A DNA stretch of 64,000 nucleotides from Undaria pinnatifida (GCA_012845835.1 JABAKD010000012.1:1321120-1385119), one strand, 5' to 3'. Counted from the first letter of the stretch, positions 48,466 through 60,440 are shown. The notes: generated from the letters alone by a model not told the origin. Program-made: numbers and translations.

Positions 48466-50108
48466 GAAAACTAGCTACAGGCTGGTTCACGTTAAAAACC
48501 CCAAATTTATTCCCCCGGCGAATGCCCACGCCGTTTTTTCGATTTGGACCTTGAAATTTTGCAAACGTCTTCCATGTGCCCTTGCGAAGACCTCACCTGT
48601 CTTTTTTTTTTTTTCTTGCCTGACTGAGTTTTCGTCGGTTAAGGTTTATCGAAAAATGTGGGTCACTTTAGCCCAAATATTTTCAGCCAAAACAAGAACA
48701 AAACAAAAAAACGGAAGTCAGACCTCAGGATGGGCACGCAGAACACGCATGCGTACAAGATATCAGGGTCTATCTCTCAAAAACGCCGTGGACGTTCGGA
48801 CTTTTGTGCGTAAAAAATGAGTAAGAGACGTGGTGTTTGCTTCAAATGGTTTGCTTTTAGTGTAGGATCCATATTTTTCCCTAGACTGTGCTTGATACTG
48901 ACACAGGCAGGTCAGATCTTCGATTTGTTCCGCGAATTTTTCTCAAGACATGCCGTGGAGTACATCCAACCGGATCGTGCAAAATGCGACGCAATTTATT
49001 TTTCGCCCCCGCTTGGAAAAAGCCTGAACATTATTGAATGCAGTGAAGGCCTGTCATTAGTCGATACGAGTTTCGCTCCTAGCTAGAGACAGCCCGAGGC
49101 CGTTAAAAAAAACATGGGGTCAGTATGATTCCAAATGTTCACTCTTTGACTAGATATTGCGAGCGGCATTCGTGGGGGAAGAGAATTTGTTTTTTTTAGT
49201 TGAACCAGCCTGTAATTGAGGAAAGCAGCAAGCAGTCCACGGGACAGGAGGAGCGTCCCCTCGGAAGTAGCGATAATTAAACCTGAATCAATGATACAGA
49301 ATATCAGACTCAACCAACACGGGGGTGTAGAATAAAGTAGTAATAGTGAATTATTGCATGTCTGACTGACCATCGATGATATGTTGTCAATTCCCTTAAA
49401 ATGAAAACCAAGGGCATCATTCTGTGATGCATGCCGCCATATACATAAAATGAAAATAAAAGAACCCTCATTTCGTTTTCAAGTCGCATGGTACGAGCCC
49501 GCTAAAAGCAAAACGATGTCGCTTAACATGCAGCCTGCAGGCCGTGCTAGACTCTCCTGAAGAAAACAAGGAAGCAAGCAACTTTGAAAAGACGTGTGTG
49601 TGCTTTCAAGCCGCATGTTATAAAAACTTGAACAGAAACGCCCGTGACAGATCGCGTTCAAGCTGTATATATCACGACGCCACGAACAGGCGAATTCTAT
49701 ATTATCTCATAGTTTTAGAACCACTGTACTACTGCTGCCGACAAGACTGCAAAAGAAAATTACGAAACTGTTTCGAAATGCCGTGTTCCTTGTAGCAGCT
49801 TTTTAGGCCGCAAGTCACATCTATTATCAGTACAGCACGGCAAGCAAAAGGTGATCCCGTCAGTGCCCGCGATTCGTCTGTGCTATGATACAATACAAAC
49901 CAAGAGGCAGAAAACTCCTTCATTGGAAAACTACTACATACAGTAAAATAGCTAAAGCAAAACTATACTAGCAGACGAGCAAAAAGGGCGAGATAAACTT
50001 TCTCTGGTGACCCCTGCTCATTGCGACCCCCGCTTTGCCCCCCCCCACCACCTTCCGAACTGCTGTCCGACCTTTCGCTCGTTTGTCTTGATCTTCTCGT
50101 GCAGTTTC

Positions 50109-50206
50109 ATGGTGGGTGGTATTGGTATTGATGATGATGGTGAAATTGATGTTGATGGTGATGATGGTGGTGGTGATGTTGACAGTTATAGTGATGTTGA
50201 TGACGG
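50109..50206. repeat. Imperfect GAT/GGT trinucleotide repeat (unit C)
   Basis: Allelic with the unit A and B copies, one substitution (GAAATTGATG for GATATTGATG). Confidence 0.85.
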
Positions 50207-50849
50207 TGTGTGTAGATGGTGGTATGATGCCCGCGCGTTCACCGGTCAAGGAAAAACGCGAGCAGGAGAAAGGGGGTAAGGAGACGGGGGGGGGGGGCGT
50301 ACTCATTGGTTGCTTGCCTTAGTCATTCGACCATTGACCATGCATCCCTTTCGAGATGGAGCACCGTTCCTACTCCTAATAGAGACACGGGGTGGGGGGG
50401 GGGGTTGGAATAACGGGAAGCACAATCAGATAATTAGAGTGCGATACGAACGACAATATTTCTATTAAAAAACTTGTCGAAGCGAATGGCCGAGGCTACG
50501 CGAGAGTCCAAGGTAGATTATATGTTGTTTTAGGCTGCGAATGTACACCCCACGGGCACCCGCGTGTTCAGGTACACTGTAGCGAAAAGCTGTGGCAACG
50601 ACAAGCAACGCTTATTTTTGTTACGGCGCCCCATCATGCCAAAACCCGGTACACTGTTGTACAGTAATAACTGGTAGACACTTTGTAGACAGGCAGTAGT
50701 GTACACAGCAGTCATCAGTAACACTCTGTCGATCGATGACATCAACCAAGCATTCCGGTAGGATCGTTACGACGGCAGCATCTGGCTGATAATACTACCA
50801 TTAATATGAATGATATCTACTGCACTGCATGATTTGTACGAAAGCTATT

Positions 50850-53800
50850 TTAAACCGTGAAGAAGATCGCCCCTTTTGTTTGCGGATGGGGGCGAAGTAG
50901 AAATAGCTCAACAACATCTAGCACTGGTATATCGCTGGCCTGACCTACCTCCGATGGAGCAGCAGCGCCCCCCTTCTCGGAGCTGCTCTTCTCAGCAGAA
51001 GAACTGGTACTTTGGGTGGCGCTGGTGGTGCTGCCGCTGCCGCCGCGGTAAGCTCCCTTAGACCACTCCCGGCGGTTGGAGGGGTCTTGGAACACCTTGT
51101 GCTCGACGCCTTCCTCCAAGAGGACCTTTAGCGGGTAGTGCTCGGAGCCACCGTCCAGCCTCCCTGAAATCAGATTATTGTAGGTACTTCAAATCAGTAC
51201 GATTTCGATACGTTGTCAATACGTTTGGACGTGTATCGTTACGTGAGACGACATACGTTTTTTTGGGGGGTCCTGGGTCTCGTTCAAATCACTGCTTTGG
51301 CTAGAAACATAATGCGCACACACTGTCCCATTGATAGCAGTATGTGGTACGTCTTACGATGTGGTATGGTTTGGTATGATGTGGTATGGTGTGTTGTATC
51401 ATGTGTTGCGGCGTGTTATAGTTATGTGTGCAATGATGGAATATGATAGGGCAATATCAAAACTAGGGTGGATCACGCCCTTTTTCAAAAGTGTAATCTG
51501 GCCCGGACCGATATCCCGCTTTCTTATTTCTAGGTATTTCCAGGTACATGGTACAGCAGTATCCTGAACATTACCCAAACAGAAAAGCAGCACGAGGAAT
51601 GAACGAGTTCAGAGCAGCAGGATACATCGAGTGCATGTACGACTACATTCGAAGTTTACCTCGTGTAGCCGTTGATCATCGCTTGTCTGCAACCTGCAAA
51701 GTGTTCTGCATCATCATCGGTCAGGGTACACGCCACGCGCTACCGGCTGCATGCTACGACGTACACCTGTGCACATCACACTGGTATACAAAGTACTCGT
51801 GTCTCAAAAGCAGCCAAAACAGAGTTACGCCAGGTGCGGGTGACTTTTGATTCTCGATTTTTCGAATTGAAAACGACGTCATCATCATGATCGTGCTATT
51901 AATACGTATCATGATCAATGCCCGTCCATTTATTATAGTAGAAGACTAGAACTGGCATAATGCGTACCACAGCAGTAGTATCAACGAAGCGGAATGAATG
52001 CAGGGAATGCAGGGTGACTCTCACGCGTACCGGGCATTGACGTGCGCTTTTCCCTCTCACCTTCCGATGCCACCTGCCCCAGCAAAGACCACTCCTTCTC
52101 AGGCACAGCGGCAGGGGCAGCAACAGGGGCAGCAGCATCCGACCCAGCCCTTCTGAGCACCCTCCTCTTGACCCAAGACAGGAGGCCCTTCTTCCCCTCC
52201 GCGACCTCTCTCTTCTCCCCCTGCACCACTACCTCCACCTCCTCCTTCTCCACCATTTCAACCACCCTCTCCTCCACCCCCACGTCTTCCTTCTCCACCC
52301 TCTCATCCACCCCCTCCACCTTCCCCTCTTCTCTCTCCCCCTCCTCCACCGCCGCCTGCACGTTCTCCTTCTCCACCTCCCCACTCACCCCCCCTTCTAC
52401 CTCTGCCTCCCCCTTTTCCACCTCTCCCTTGGTAGGCGTGACGATCTCGACCGTGGGCTTTGCGATCAGCCCCTCGTTCGCAGCCACCACAGATGCAGCA
52501 GCACCAGCACTATCAAGAGCGGCAGCAGCCTCGGTGGTTTTGAGCACCGGCCGCTTCCTTCTGAGGGCCCAAGACAGCATGCCATCCAGGTCATCCGTCC
52601 TCCTCTCCCTCCACCACCTCCATTTCCACCACCTCTCCCTCGGGAGTAGCTTGCACGACGATCTCCTTGGTGACCTTCATCTTGGAATCGTAGATGGTGA
52701 TCACCGTTCCTGGGGTGGTGGGCATCCCTCCCCCGAAGGTACCGATCTGATAAAAACATCACCATCCAAGGTTTAGGAAGAAAATCTAGCCAAACAGGGT
52801 GTAGTGGTGCATAGTGCGACGCGGGTCGACGAGGGAAGGGAATGCTGAACGCTGCTCGTGATAAAACGCACGGTAGTGGGAGGTGAGGACGAAGGCCCCT
52901 GCTATGTGCTACCTGGTATGTGACCTCGGGCCTGAGGTACGAGATGGGAGGTAGTTGCAGAAACTAGAAAGAGTCCAAAAACGATTTTTTTGAAAAATGA
53001 AAAATGGGTGGGATGGAAAAAGCGGAACAAAAATCAAACAGCGACTACTACCACGTCCAGCAGTTCACATCGAACAGCACCGGCGCCTAAAACCAAGATG
53101 GTCGGGAATTCGATGGGATCATGAGAGGCGACCCGCATTCACGGGGAGCGTCGCGTGCACTGTGCTCGCACACACGCGGCGGTGTAGTGCTGACTGGGCG
53201 AGGAGGGATCTTTCCGACGCGGGCCTAAGGTTGGAGGGGTAGATAGGAGACAAGCGAGGACGAAAAGATGCAATGAAGGCAAGAAGAAGAGAAACTCTCG
53301 AGGAGACGTCAGTGTAGACTAATGGCTGGTGTTCGTCTGGACGTGAGACCCATGTATAGCTTCAAGAAAAACGACAACTACTTTGATGTCATCAAGCGTC
53401 TATGAATAGGAAAGGCGTGCAGCAGTAAACCAGTACTGCTTACGTGCCGCACAGCGGCCCCTCACATGCAGTCGGACACATCCCCTAGCCCCCAGCGTCC
53501 CGGGTTCTTCGCGTGGTCGATGCTGTGATAGTCAGTTTAGCTGAAGTGTATTCTTTCATGTTTTTGTAGTTGGTTTCTTCGAGATTCGTCCCCGCTGAAA
53601 TCACGAAGGGGTCAAAATATGAACCAGTTTTAGTTTTTCGCGTTCTTCGTTTAGTATGTTTCACCTTCTTCATTTTTTCTTCTTCTTATTAACTGCGAAC
53701 AGCCTGGTGTACTCACTGGCTTGCACACATTTTTGCTTTTTGCCCGCGTGTTCATTGCGGTTGGCATTGCATGGCCAAATCACATGGCTGTTTGATTGCA

Positions 53801-54968
53801 ACGTGTATCGCCGCCTCGAGGTTGGTGGTCACAGAGCTCGTCTCTGCTCTATGAGTCGTCAGCACGGACACTGACTGGTTTGTGCTGGATGTAGGTGGAT
53901 GGGAACATTAGGTTAACCCGAAGAACAGGCAGCTACTATTGATAACTGTAGTGTTCGAGACCCTGGAGGTGTGACGGTCTAGACTGAATATACCTGGTAC
54001 CAATTATTATAGTACTAAGGCACCTACAGGTGTGACCGTCTAGATATAACATACTAGTTTGAGTATCGGAGTGAATGACGACGTGACGGCCGACCACGCC
54101 GAAAACTGTCGTCTCCTGCGACATTTCTGCACAACTGCTGTTGATGGGTCCACAAATATACTTACCGGTACACCACAAAAAAATCACCTCATCATTCTGA
54201 TGCCAGTCATTAGACAAACAAGTAGACTAGATTGTTTACCTGGCGTCAGTTTTACACAACTAGATTCGTCGTTGTTGGCATGCCCAATAGGCCACCCATA
54301 GCAAACATACATACACCGCCCGCAGCTCTAAACATTAAACACCGGTACCAGTATCCACAACAAAATCTACCAGAAGTACGTAACAGCAACAACAGCAGCA
54401 TATTAATACCATAAATCGCGGTGTATCGCGGCTAATAAAACTACTATGATTAAGAGCCCTCGTAGACTATTAGGTCTAGACTAAAAGTTTAGACGACACG
54501 TATAGTCTACCTGGTATATCGATAGCATCCATGTTTCCAGGCCAATGCTGAATACCTAAAAAACCATAAACTGAAGACTGAATACCTCACCTCGTTCAGG
54601 CGTTCGATAGCTCCTGCAATCTCTCGGATCACGCCGAAAGGGCCCATCAGCTCCAGCGGCGGGCACGCGTCACCTCGACACTTTCTTTCCGCGTAATCTT
54701 TCGCCGACGGAACTCTAGGGAGGTTCGCCACGCTCCCAGCCCCGAACCCTCTAACCTGCGGCAGAGTTTGGCCTAGGCCGAAGCCGGTGCTGCTGCCCAC
54801 GGGAGCCTTGCTGGGGGCATCGTTCTTCTTGGTCCACTTGTTGTTGCTGTGGTTGTTGTTGTTGCTGCTGCTGCTGGTCATTGTGGGTGCCGTCACAAAG
54901 GCTTTGCTGGTGTTCAGCAGGCATGAAATCGCGACGACGAGCGCCGATATCGCGCCGCGGCCTAGCAT
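50850..54968 (-). pseudogene. Plastid-protein gene copy with 2-base frameshift (unit C)
   Basis: Exons 54968-54591, 52746-52061 and 51163-50850 keep all four splice sites. Exon 1 has five extra codons (NNNNHSNN in place of NNN in the Ser/Asn-rich linker) and stays in frame. Exon 2 is 686 instead of 688 bases. A TC is missing near 52596, in the acidic patch before GMLSWALRRK, which shifts the frame for the rest of exon 2. Unless the shift is a sequencing error, the product would end early or be garbled. There is no MITE upstream, and the open frame extends 34 codons upstream of the usual Met. That suggests the original leader sequence is preserved here. Confidence 0.75.
52795..53020 (+). mobile_element. 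SINE fragment inside intron 1 (unit C)
   Basis: Allelic with 24525-24760, with a few indels near its 3' end. Confidence 0.65.
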
Positions 54969-56018
54969 CGTGTCAACACCAGTAGTAGTTAGTGTTGGCG
55001 TTCCGTTTCCCTCTGTGTTCCTATGCAGCTCGGCTGTTCTTGTAGCAGGCACAGGCAGGCAAGGTTCCAATGAATGCCGTTGCTGCAGTGTAAACGAAGA
55101 TCGCTTTTCTCGCTTGGCGGTGCTGCTTGCTCCGGGTAGCGTACAGGGTCAGAGTCCGACAAGAAGAGAGTATGCGATCGATCGATACACCGGATCTTGC
55201 TGTCGAATGCTGGTATGATAATAGCAGAGGGTGCTCGATCACACAGGATGGCCGAGAGTATGCTGTGCTCTCGATGCAAGCTGGGGCTTCTGCTCTGTTG
55301 TGGCAAAGGGAAGAGCGGCGGGCGTTGAGAAAATGGGCCTCTGCGGCGGTTTCTCCCCACGGCTCTGCAATTGTCTTGATCGTGAACACGTGCCTTCCTT
55401 ACAGTATCCAAACCAACCGTCACAAGAGCATCACGAAACGGCATGAAACGGCCGGATGTTTTCGGATTTTGTATTTTTCGCTCGACATCGACATCGCACT
55501 TTTAATACGGACTGCAGTTGTTGTAAGAATACGTGTCCGACCAGCGATTGCAGGCACACAAATATTATTACTCTGTGGCTACGAGTATCACCGCGCCTTA
55601 TATACTATCAGGCATCAACTACAGTAAGTACGTGTAGGCAATACGTTCCTTCGAACTGCTGATATTATATATGTTGTGTAGTAACAGTATTGCTTGTTCG
55701 GTTGCACTCTACACTGTAGTTAGTTGATGTGACGACGTGCGCGCCAATATCCAAAGATGAGTATCTCGGCCACCCTTCTGGTCGATTTCATGGTGCTAAT
55801 GTATTTCAATAATTTCACGGACAATATATTAGAACCACAGTTCTACTACTGTGAATCCTCGATGGTCGCCTATGAAGGGGCAAGAGCGCTGTCGACCGCC
55901 GCCTTTGAATTTGGTCTTTGATGTGTGGTTGATCTACGGTTTACGAATGAGCATATAGTGTAGACTATATGCGTTTTACAGTATTACAACTGTAAGCACT
56001 AAAAAGTACCTGGTGCCC

Positions 56019-56365
56019 GTCGCCCCGGCGGTCTTCTAGTAGCAGTGGTTAACCTCGAACACTACCAAGGAGTTGTGTAGTCGAGGGTTCAAATCTCGGT
56101 GTGGGCCTTTTTATTTTCTTGGAGAAACCAACTGCCGAGAGCGTTTTATGGCGTGAATAAGCACAATTCGATGCGATTCTTCGACAAGGAGAAGAAGCAT
56201 TTTTAACCGATGAATTATTCTCGTGATAAAAATGAAGGCACATACCGTAGTGGGAAGGAGGGAGAAGAGTCTGCTCAGTGACCCCGGGTCTGAGCCATGG
56301 CTAGAGAGGCGTCTAGGGAGGGATATATGGATAAATATTCAAGTGTACCATAAAAAAATAAATAA
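56019..56365 (+). mobile_element. tRNA-derived SINE, subfamily 1
   Basis: Same insertion as 8515-8866. Head GTCGCCCCGGCGGTCTTC, A-box-like TAGCAGTGG, B box GGTTCAAATCT, shared body with AAAATGAAGGCACATACC and GACCCCGGGTCTGAG, and an A-rich end. Confidence 0.75.
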
Positions 56366-56427
56366 ATATTGGATGATAAATACATACTTCGAAGTAGTAT
56401 ATTACACGTACCAACAACGCAGCTTGC

Positions 56428-56485
56428 AAAGATGAGATTGACGCTAAATTCGTCGAACTCACGGCTGGCGTCCTTGGAATATTTT
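56428..56485 (+). repeat. Copy of the dispersed AGCTTGCAAAGATGAG...CACGGCTGG motif
   Basis: Reads GCAGCTTGCAAAGATGAGAT, then TGACGCTAAATTCGTCGAAC, then TCACGGCTGGCGTC. It is in block K next to the SINE and not allelic with the U copies. Confidence 0.6.
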
Positions 56486-56719
56486 TTTAAAATAAAGAAT
56501 GAAACATTAGCTTGTTGTCTCTCTGGTACCGGTATAAATATCCACGATGTAACGCCGTACGGCAAGCACCGTACGTTCGGTGAAATACCGCCAATTATTG
56601 GTCGGCGCCAAATCGCAGAGTGCCGGTGATCTGTGGTATGACACTATCAATACGATCCACATACTGCTGTACATGTCTGTTAAGATACGGGCTCGAAACG
56701 CGTCTTGCCATGGTACCTT

Positions 56720-56840
56720 TTTTGTGGTTGGTTTGCCGTAGAGCCTTTCCTGCCCTCCCCCGCCACACCGGCGGTATGCGGCAGGTTCTCGAGCCTTTTC
56801 TGCCCCCCCCTCGCCACACCGGCGGTATGCGGCAGGTTTT
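56720..56840. repeat. 51-base imperfect tandem duplication
   Basis: Mirror of 8141-8245: CACACCGGCGGTATGCGGCA occurs twice. Confidence 0.75.
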
Positions 56841-57734
56841 GATGGGCTGTTGTAGGCTCTGCGTTTCCTTCAACTGCTTTTCTTCGCGTGTTGTTGGCTC
56901 CATAGCCAGGCCGTTACTTGTAGAGGTGTGGGAGTGGGTTTTGAGGAGCCGCATCCTCGACTCATGGTCTAGTTCGCAGAACCGGAGTTTTCCCGAATCT
57001 CCCATAATTCTGCATATGCATTTCATCAGGGTTGGCTAGTGCAAAGAAAGGTACGGCCTCAAGGGAGGGGCCTGTAATTATCCGTATTTGAGATAATCTG
57101 GATGGGTTCGTATGGTAAGGTTGGTGTTTTATGTTCAGGATAGTCGGGAAATTGATCTCGGAGGCACGTTCCTCCGATCTCAGAAGCCATCCGGGGTTCT
57201 GGTGGAATCGAATAAAGCTTCGTACGACTACGAAGGCTAAGAATGTGAGTACTCCCCGAGGACCTGCTCAATTGGCAGACCTGCAGGGGGCACTCTGTTC
57301 TCCGCCCAATAACCCTACATATCATATCATACGTTATGTCAAACGTATGATTTGATAATACAACCTGGTACGCTGGTTCCTGGCACCTGGTGTCACACAT
57401 ACACTGTATAGCGGTACAAGCGTGCTACATCCTTCTGACATCAGCCCGCTACATCTTTGTGAGCTTGCCCGTGTGCTGTGAGGTGTTGTGGTCAGTGTTT
57501 GGCAGCCTGTCGGTCACGGTGTCGTGTCGTTCTGCCTCTTGTTTCTGCACTCTCTCACAAAGTAATGAGGCAGCAAAATTTTCGTCGGAATTTATCTCCT
57601 ATTCATAGCTCAAGATGCATGTGAAACCACGACCGCGCGATCTACAAGGTGCATGTGTCCTCATTCCTCATCATCTCACACGATCACCCAATACGGAGGA
57701 ATTTTGTGCCGGCGGTTGGGGTTGTGTTGTCCAA

Positions 57735-58043
57735 GTGATGGCGAACAGGACAACGGCGACCCAGATGCTGGCGGAGGCGTGCGGCCAGCCGTTCGACGAG
57801 GTGCTGGAGGACTCCTCGCGAACGTTCTACCTCTCTCCCGACGAGGCCGTCGAGTACGGGTTCATCGACAAGGTGACCAACCTCGTTCTCGCGAAGATCT
57901 TGGGATGCCGAAGGAAAAATAATGACGGTTTCAGTATCAAGCGAGGGCTAAAACCAATCCAACACCAAGCTAAACAGCATCTGAAGTACTTATATTGTTT
58001 TACTCCTCATGTATGTTCCATCTCTCTCTCCCGATGTATTTGA
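57735..58043 (+). pseudogene. ClpP/ClpR-type protease subunit, terminal exon fragment (right copy)
   Basis: Paralogue of 6882-7184. It encodes VMANRTTATQMLAEACGQPF, then SRTFYLSPDEAVEYGFIDKV. The catalytic Asp position of ClpP is again Thr by my alignment, as in ClpR. The base before GTG is A rather than G, so the CAG acceptor of the left copy has become CAA. The only nearby AG would shift the frame by one base. Substitutions between the copies inside the exon are few (T/A at EAVEYG, G/C after KIL). No upstream exon is recognisable, so this is a duplicated gene fragment rather than a working gene. Confidence 0.7.
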
Positions 58044-58075
58044 GGAGTACGGGCTCATCGACAGGGTGACTGGCT
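58015..58075 (+). pseudogene. Second partial ClpP/ClpR C-terminal copy (right)
   Basis: Reads LSPDVFEEYGLIDRVTG and stop, mirroring 6845-6900. Confidence 0.6.
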
Positions 58076-58261
58076 GACCTCGCCTCCCCGCCCGCGGTCC
58101 GGTCTTCGTGCAAGCGTCCAAGGAATTATCATGTAGCGGTGTCAGTATCGAACAGGGTGATGTAGCTCTGGCGGATATTGTATGCGGATGGGTGGAACGC
58201 AAAACCCAAGCAAAAACCAAACAAAAGTAAAAAAATATTTGTATGCTCCTTTTGGACGTTA

Positions 58262-58315
58262 TATCGACGAGGGTTTAGAGTACGGGCTCATCGACAAGAT
58301 GACTGACAGACCTCG
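58262..58315 (+). pseudogene. Third partial ClpP/ClpR C-terminal copy (right)
   Basis: Reads DEGLEYGLIDKMTDRP, mirroring 6600-6660. In this copy the frame is slightly better preserved than on the left. Confidence 0.55.
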
Positions 58316-58749
58316 CCCCCGCTCTGGTCCGGTCCGGTCTTGTTACTACCTAGCCAACTAATGAATAGTCGTCGACTTATGGTCGGCCAACTCATGGCCT
58401 TGTTTGACTGGCTTGTAATTGGCACTCCCGTGGATGCTCTCGAAATCCGCCGCAATTTCCGTGAAAGCGTTTTTTTGTCTCCTTTTTTGTTGGCTTCGCG
58501 CTGAAACCGTACCTGATTTTTATAAAAGTCGTGTTTGTTGCATTAGCTCGGATTTTCCTCCGGGTTGTGAGACCCGTTGAAAGCGGTAAGAGTGATGGAG
58601 GCGGGAGATCGGCGACTTCTCAACCCTTTTACAACTGTAAGTTCCATCGCACATACCATTTGCAAGTGGTTTGTCCCAAAAAACGTGGGTGCACTTGTGG
58701 AGGGTGTTGAGGTGCACCAAATTACCAAGGTTATGTTCTCTGGGGTGTT

Positions 58750-58950
58750 TGGATTCCGGGTAAGGGTATGGTGACGAGTCTTACAGAACTTCCAGAAGTT
58801 TCGAGTACGGGCATGAAAGTCTTACATAACTTCCAGAAGTTTCGGGTATTGTGGCACGGGCTTACAGAACTCACAGAAGTTCTGGGTACGGGTATGAATG
58901 CCCTACAGAACCTAAAGAAGTCCCGGGTTACGGGTAATACCCGGGTAAAT
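58750..58950. repeat. ACTTCTG / ACCCGTACCC array in block K (right)
   Basis: Mirror of 5975-6165, with GAACTTCCAGAAGTTTCGAG and ACAGAAGTTCTGGGTACGGG variants. Confidence 0.75.
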
Positions 58951-59171
58951 GCACACCCCCTCGGGGGGAAGTTCGATTGGAAGTGGAGGATTTCATCCAA
59001 CTTGCATGGACGGCATGCTCTCACTGGGCCAATGTCCTCGAGGCAATCTGTCGAATTGTGCATTATCGACCAACCACCACCGAGAGAGGCGATGAATCAT
59101 GAACATCAATGAGTGGTGACCGGGGCAACAGCCGCGCTCACGGCTTTACTGCGCTATGATCATACCATAAC

Positions 59172-59728
59172 AGCTTGCGCGGCCGGGGTTGTAACGAAGA
59201 CCACTGATAAGGACAGCTTACGCTATACCTACAATGGGACCCGAAGGGTGCGCCAGCTAGCGTTGGGCTGCGAAAGCAACTGAGTTAAATGGACACACGA
59301 CGCGTATGAAAATACGTGGAAGTGTGGTGAGCTAAAGCTTTTTTTTTCCACATCCGCCGGAGGATGAAAAAAAAGAAGGAAAAAAACATACCGGTACCAT
59401 TTTTTTTTTTGTTTTTTTTCTTTTTTTTGCACACTTTCACTTTCCAGCCTCTGGACAAGCCGTGGTCACAGGTGTCATCCCTTCTCCTCCCCGGTTCTTG
59501 CCTTCAATTTTTATCGCGCATAGGGTTCAGCAATCCCACTGCTCGTCGATTGTTCATCGAGTGTTGCTAACTCCCGATCTCGCGCTTTCCGCAAGTCAAT
59601 TTGTCCACAACAAGGAAAAGTCCCAACGAATTTTTACGAGTATGCACTCGGCGGGGCTCGAACTCACGAAACTGACCTATACCAGGCTCGAGGATAACCT
59701 GATACGCCACCGAGGCGACCGGTGTATC
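59172..59728. mobile_element. 557-base composite insert in U
   Basis: The empty sequence CATACCATAACGTACCTCGG (as at 28387) is split after CATAAC. The insert contains an A-tailed GGGCTGCGAAAGCAACTGAG repeat (59260-59395), a long T-rich stretch (59399-59431) and an inverted SINE. I do not see a clean target duplication, so it is probably a nested or rearranged insertion. Confidence 0.65.
59445..59728 (-). mobile_element. tRNA-derived SINE, subfamily 3
   Basis: The minus strand begins CCGGTCGCCTCGGTGGCGTA and has a good B box GAGTTCGAGCCCCG. It continues to AAAAATTGAAGGCAAGAACC and CACCTGTGACCACGGC, parallel to the bodies of the other SINEs. The head sequence differs from subfamilies 1 and 2. 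Confidence 0.6.
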
Positions 59729-60254
59729 GTACCTCGGCTGTGGGGCTTCAAAACAAATAATGGCGGTCGCAAGCCCAATTTTGCCACCACTGCTCGATAA
59801 GCCAAATGCCGCGACAAAGAAGAAGCGAAACTGCCGAAAACCAAGAAGATACCTCTAGACGTCGATGGTTGCCGCATCGCCGTCACGGCAGATCTATGCA
59901 TTATTCCGAGAGGAAAAAAACATTGACAATACGCAATACATACGTGGTTTCCCGATAGGCGCCAAATTCGTTGGAATCGAATTCAATTCGATTAATAAAA
60001 AATGAATACTCCATATTGTTTATTCAAAAGTGTCCTTCGTCAATATAATACGGTGCCCACGGGTTAGAAACGAAAGAAACACGGACACGGCCTATAGCAG
60101 GCGCTGCTACCATCATACCTGGTATACGATACGTACTGGTACTGCTGTACATTCGGTGTTCGGTTGGTTTCACTGACGACAAGATACAGACATTATAATA
60201 AGAATGCATAATACACTCTTTGGGCTATTAAACCTGAATTAATGCATGTGGGCT

Positions 60255-60440
60255 CCCCGGGCATTGTAACGAAGGTATACCCGTACCACGGGTAACGTGC
60301 CACAGTCTTAAAGAAGTCACAGAAGTTCCGGGTTAGGGTATGGGGATCTTACAGAACTTACAGAAACTCCGGCTACGGTACGGAAATGTTACAGAAGTCA
60401 CGAAAAGTTCCGGGTATTGTGGCGCGGGCGTACAGAACTC
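60255..60440. repeat. ACTTCTG array, truncated by element E
   Basis: Same as the first half of 28920-29290; the array ends at the E insertion point. Confidence 0.75.

Larger units (their letters stand above)
47414..55620 (+). repeat. U repeat, unit C (truncated and diverged)
   Basis: Collinear with units A and B up to the equivalent of about 27590, where it meets an inverted piece of U that leads into block K. The first kilobase is near-identical to unit B; beyond about 48560 many substitutions and indels appear. It has the gene (broken), the GAT repeat and both SINE fragments, but not the MITE upstream of the gene. The stretches 48466-50108, 53020-54500 and 54970-55620 show no gene. Confidence 0.9.
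55621..59050 (+). repeat. Block K (right copy), inverted relative to the left copy
   Basis: The first 360 bases are the reverse complement of 8880-9240, i.e. an inverted piece of U, so the join at about 55620 is a fold-back between two oppositely oriented U sequences. The rest mirrors 5860-8870: SINE, 51-base tandem duplication, ClpP/ClpR fragments and ACTTCTG array. It lacks the 63-base duplication and about 200 bases next to the U junction. No further gene is seen in 56490-56720, 56840-57600 or 58320-58750. Confidence 0.82.
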
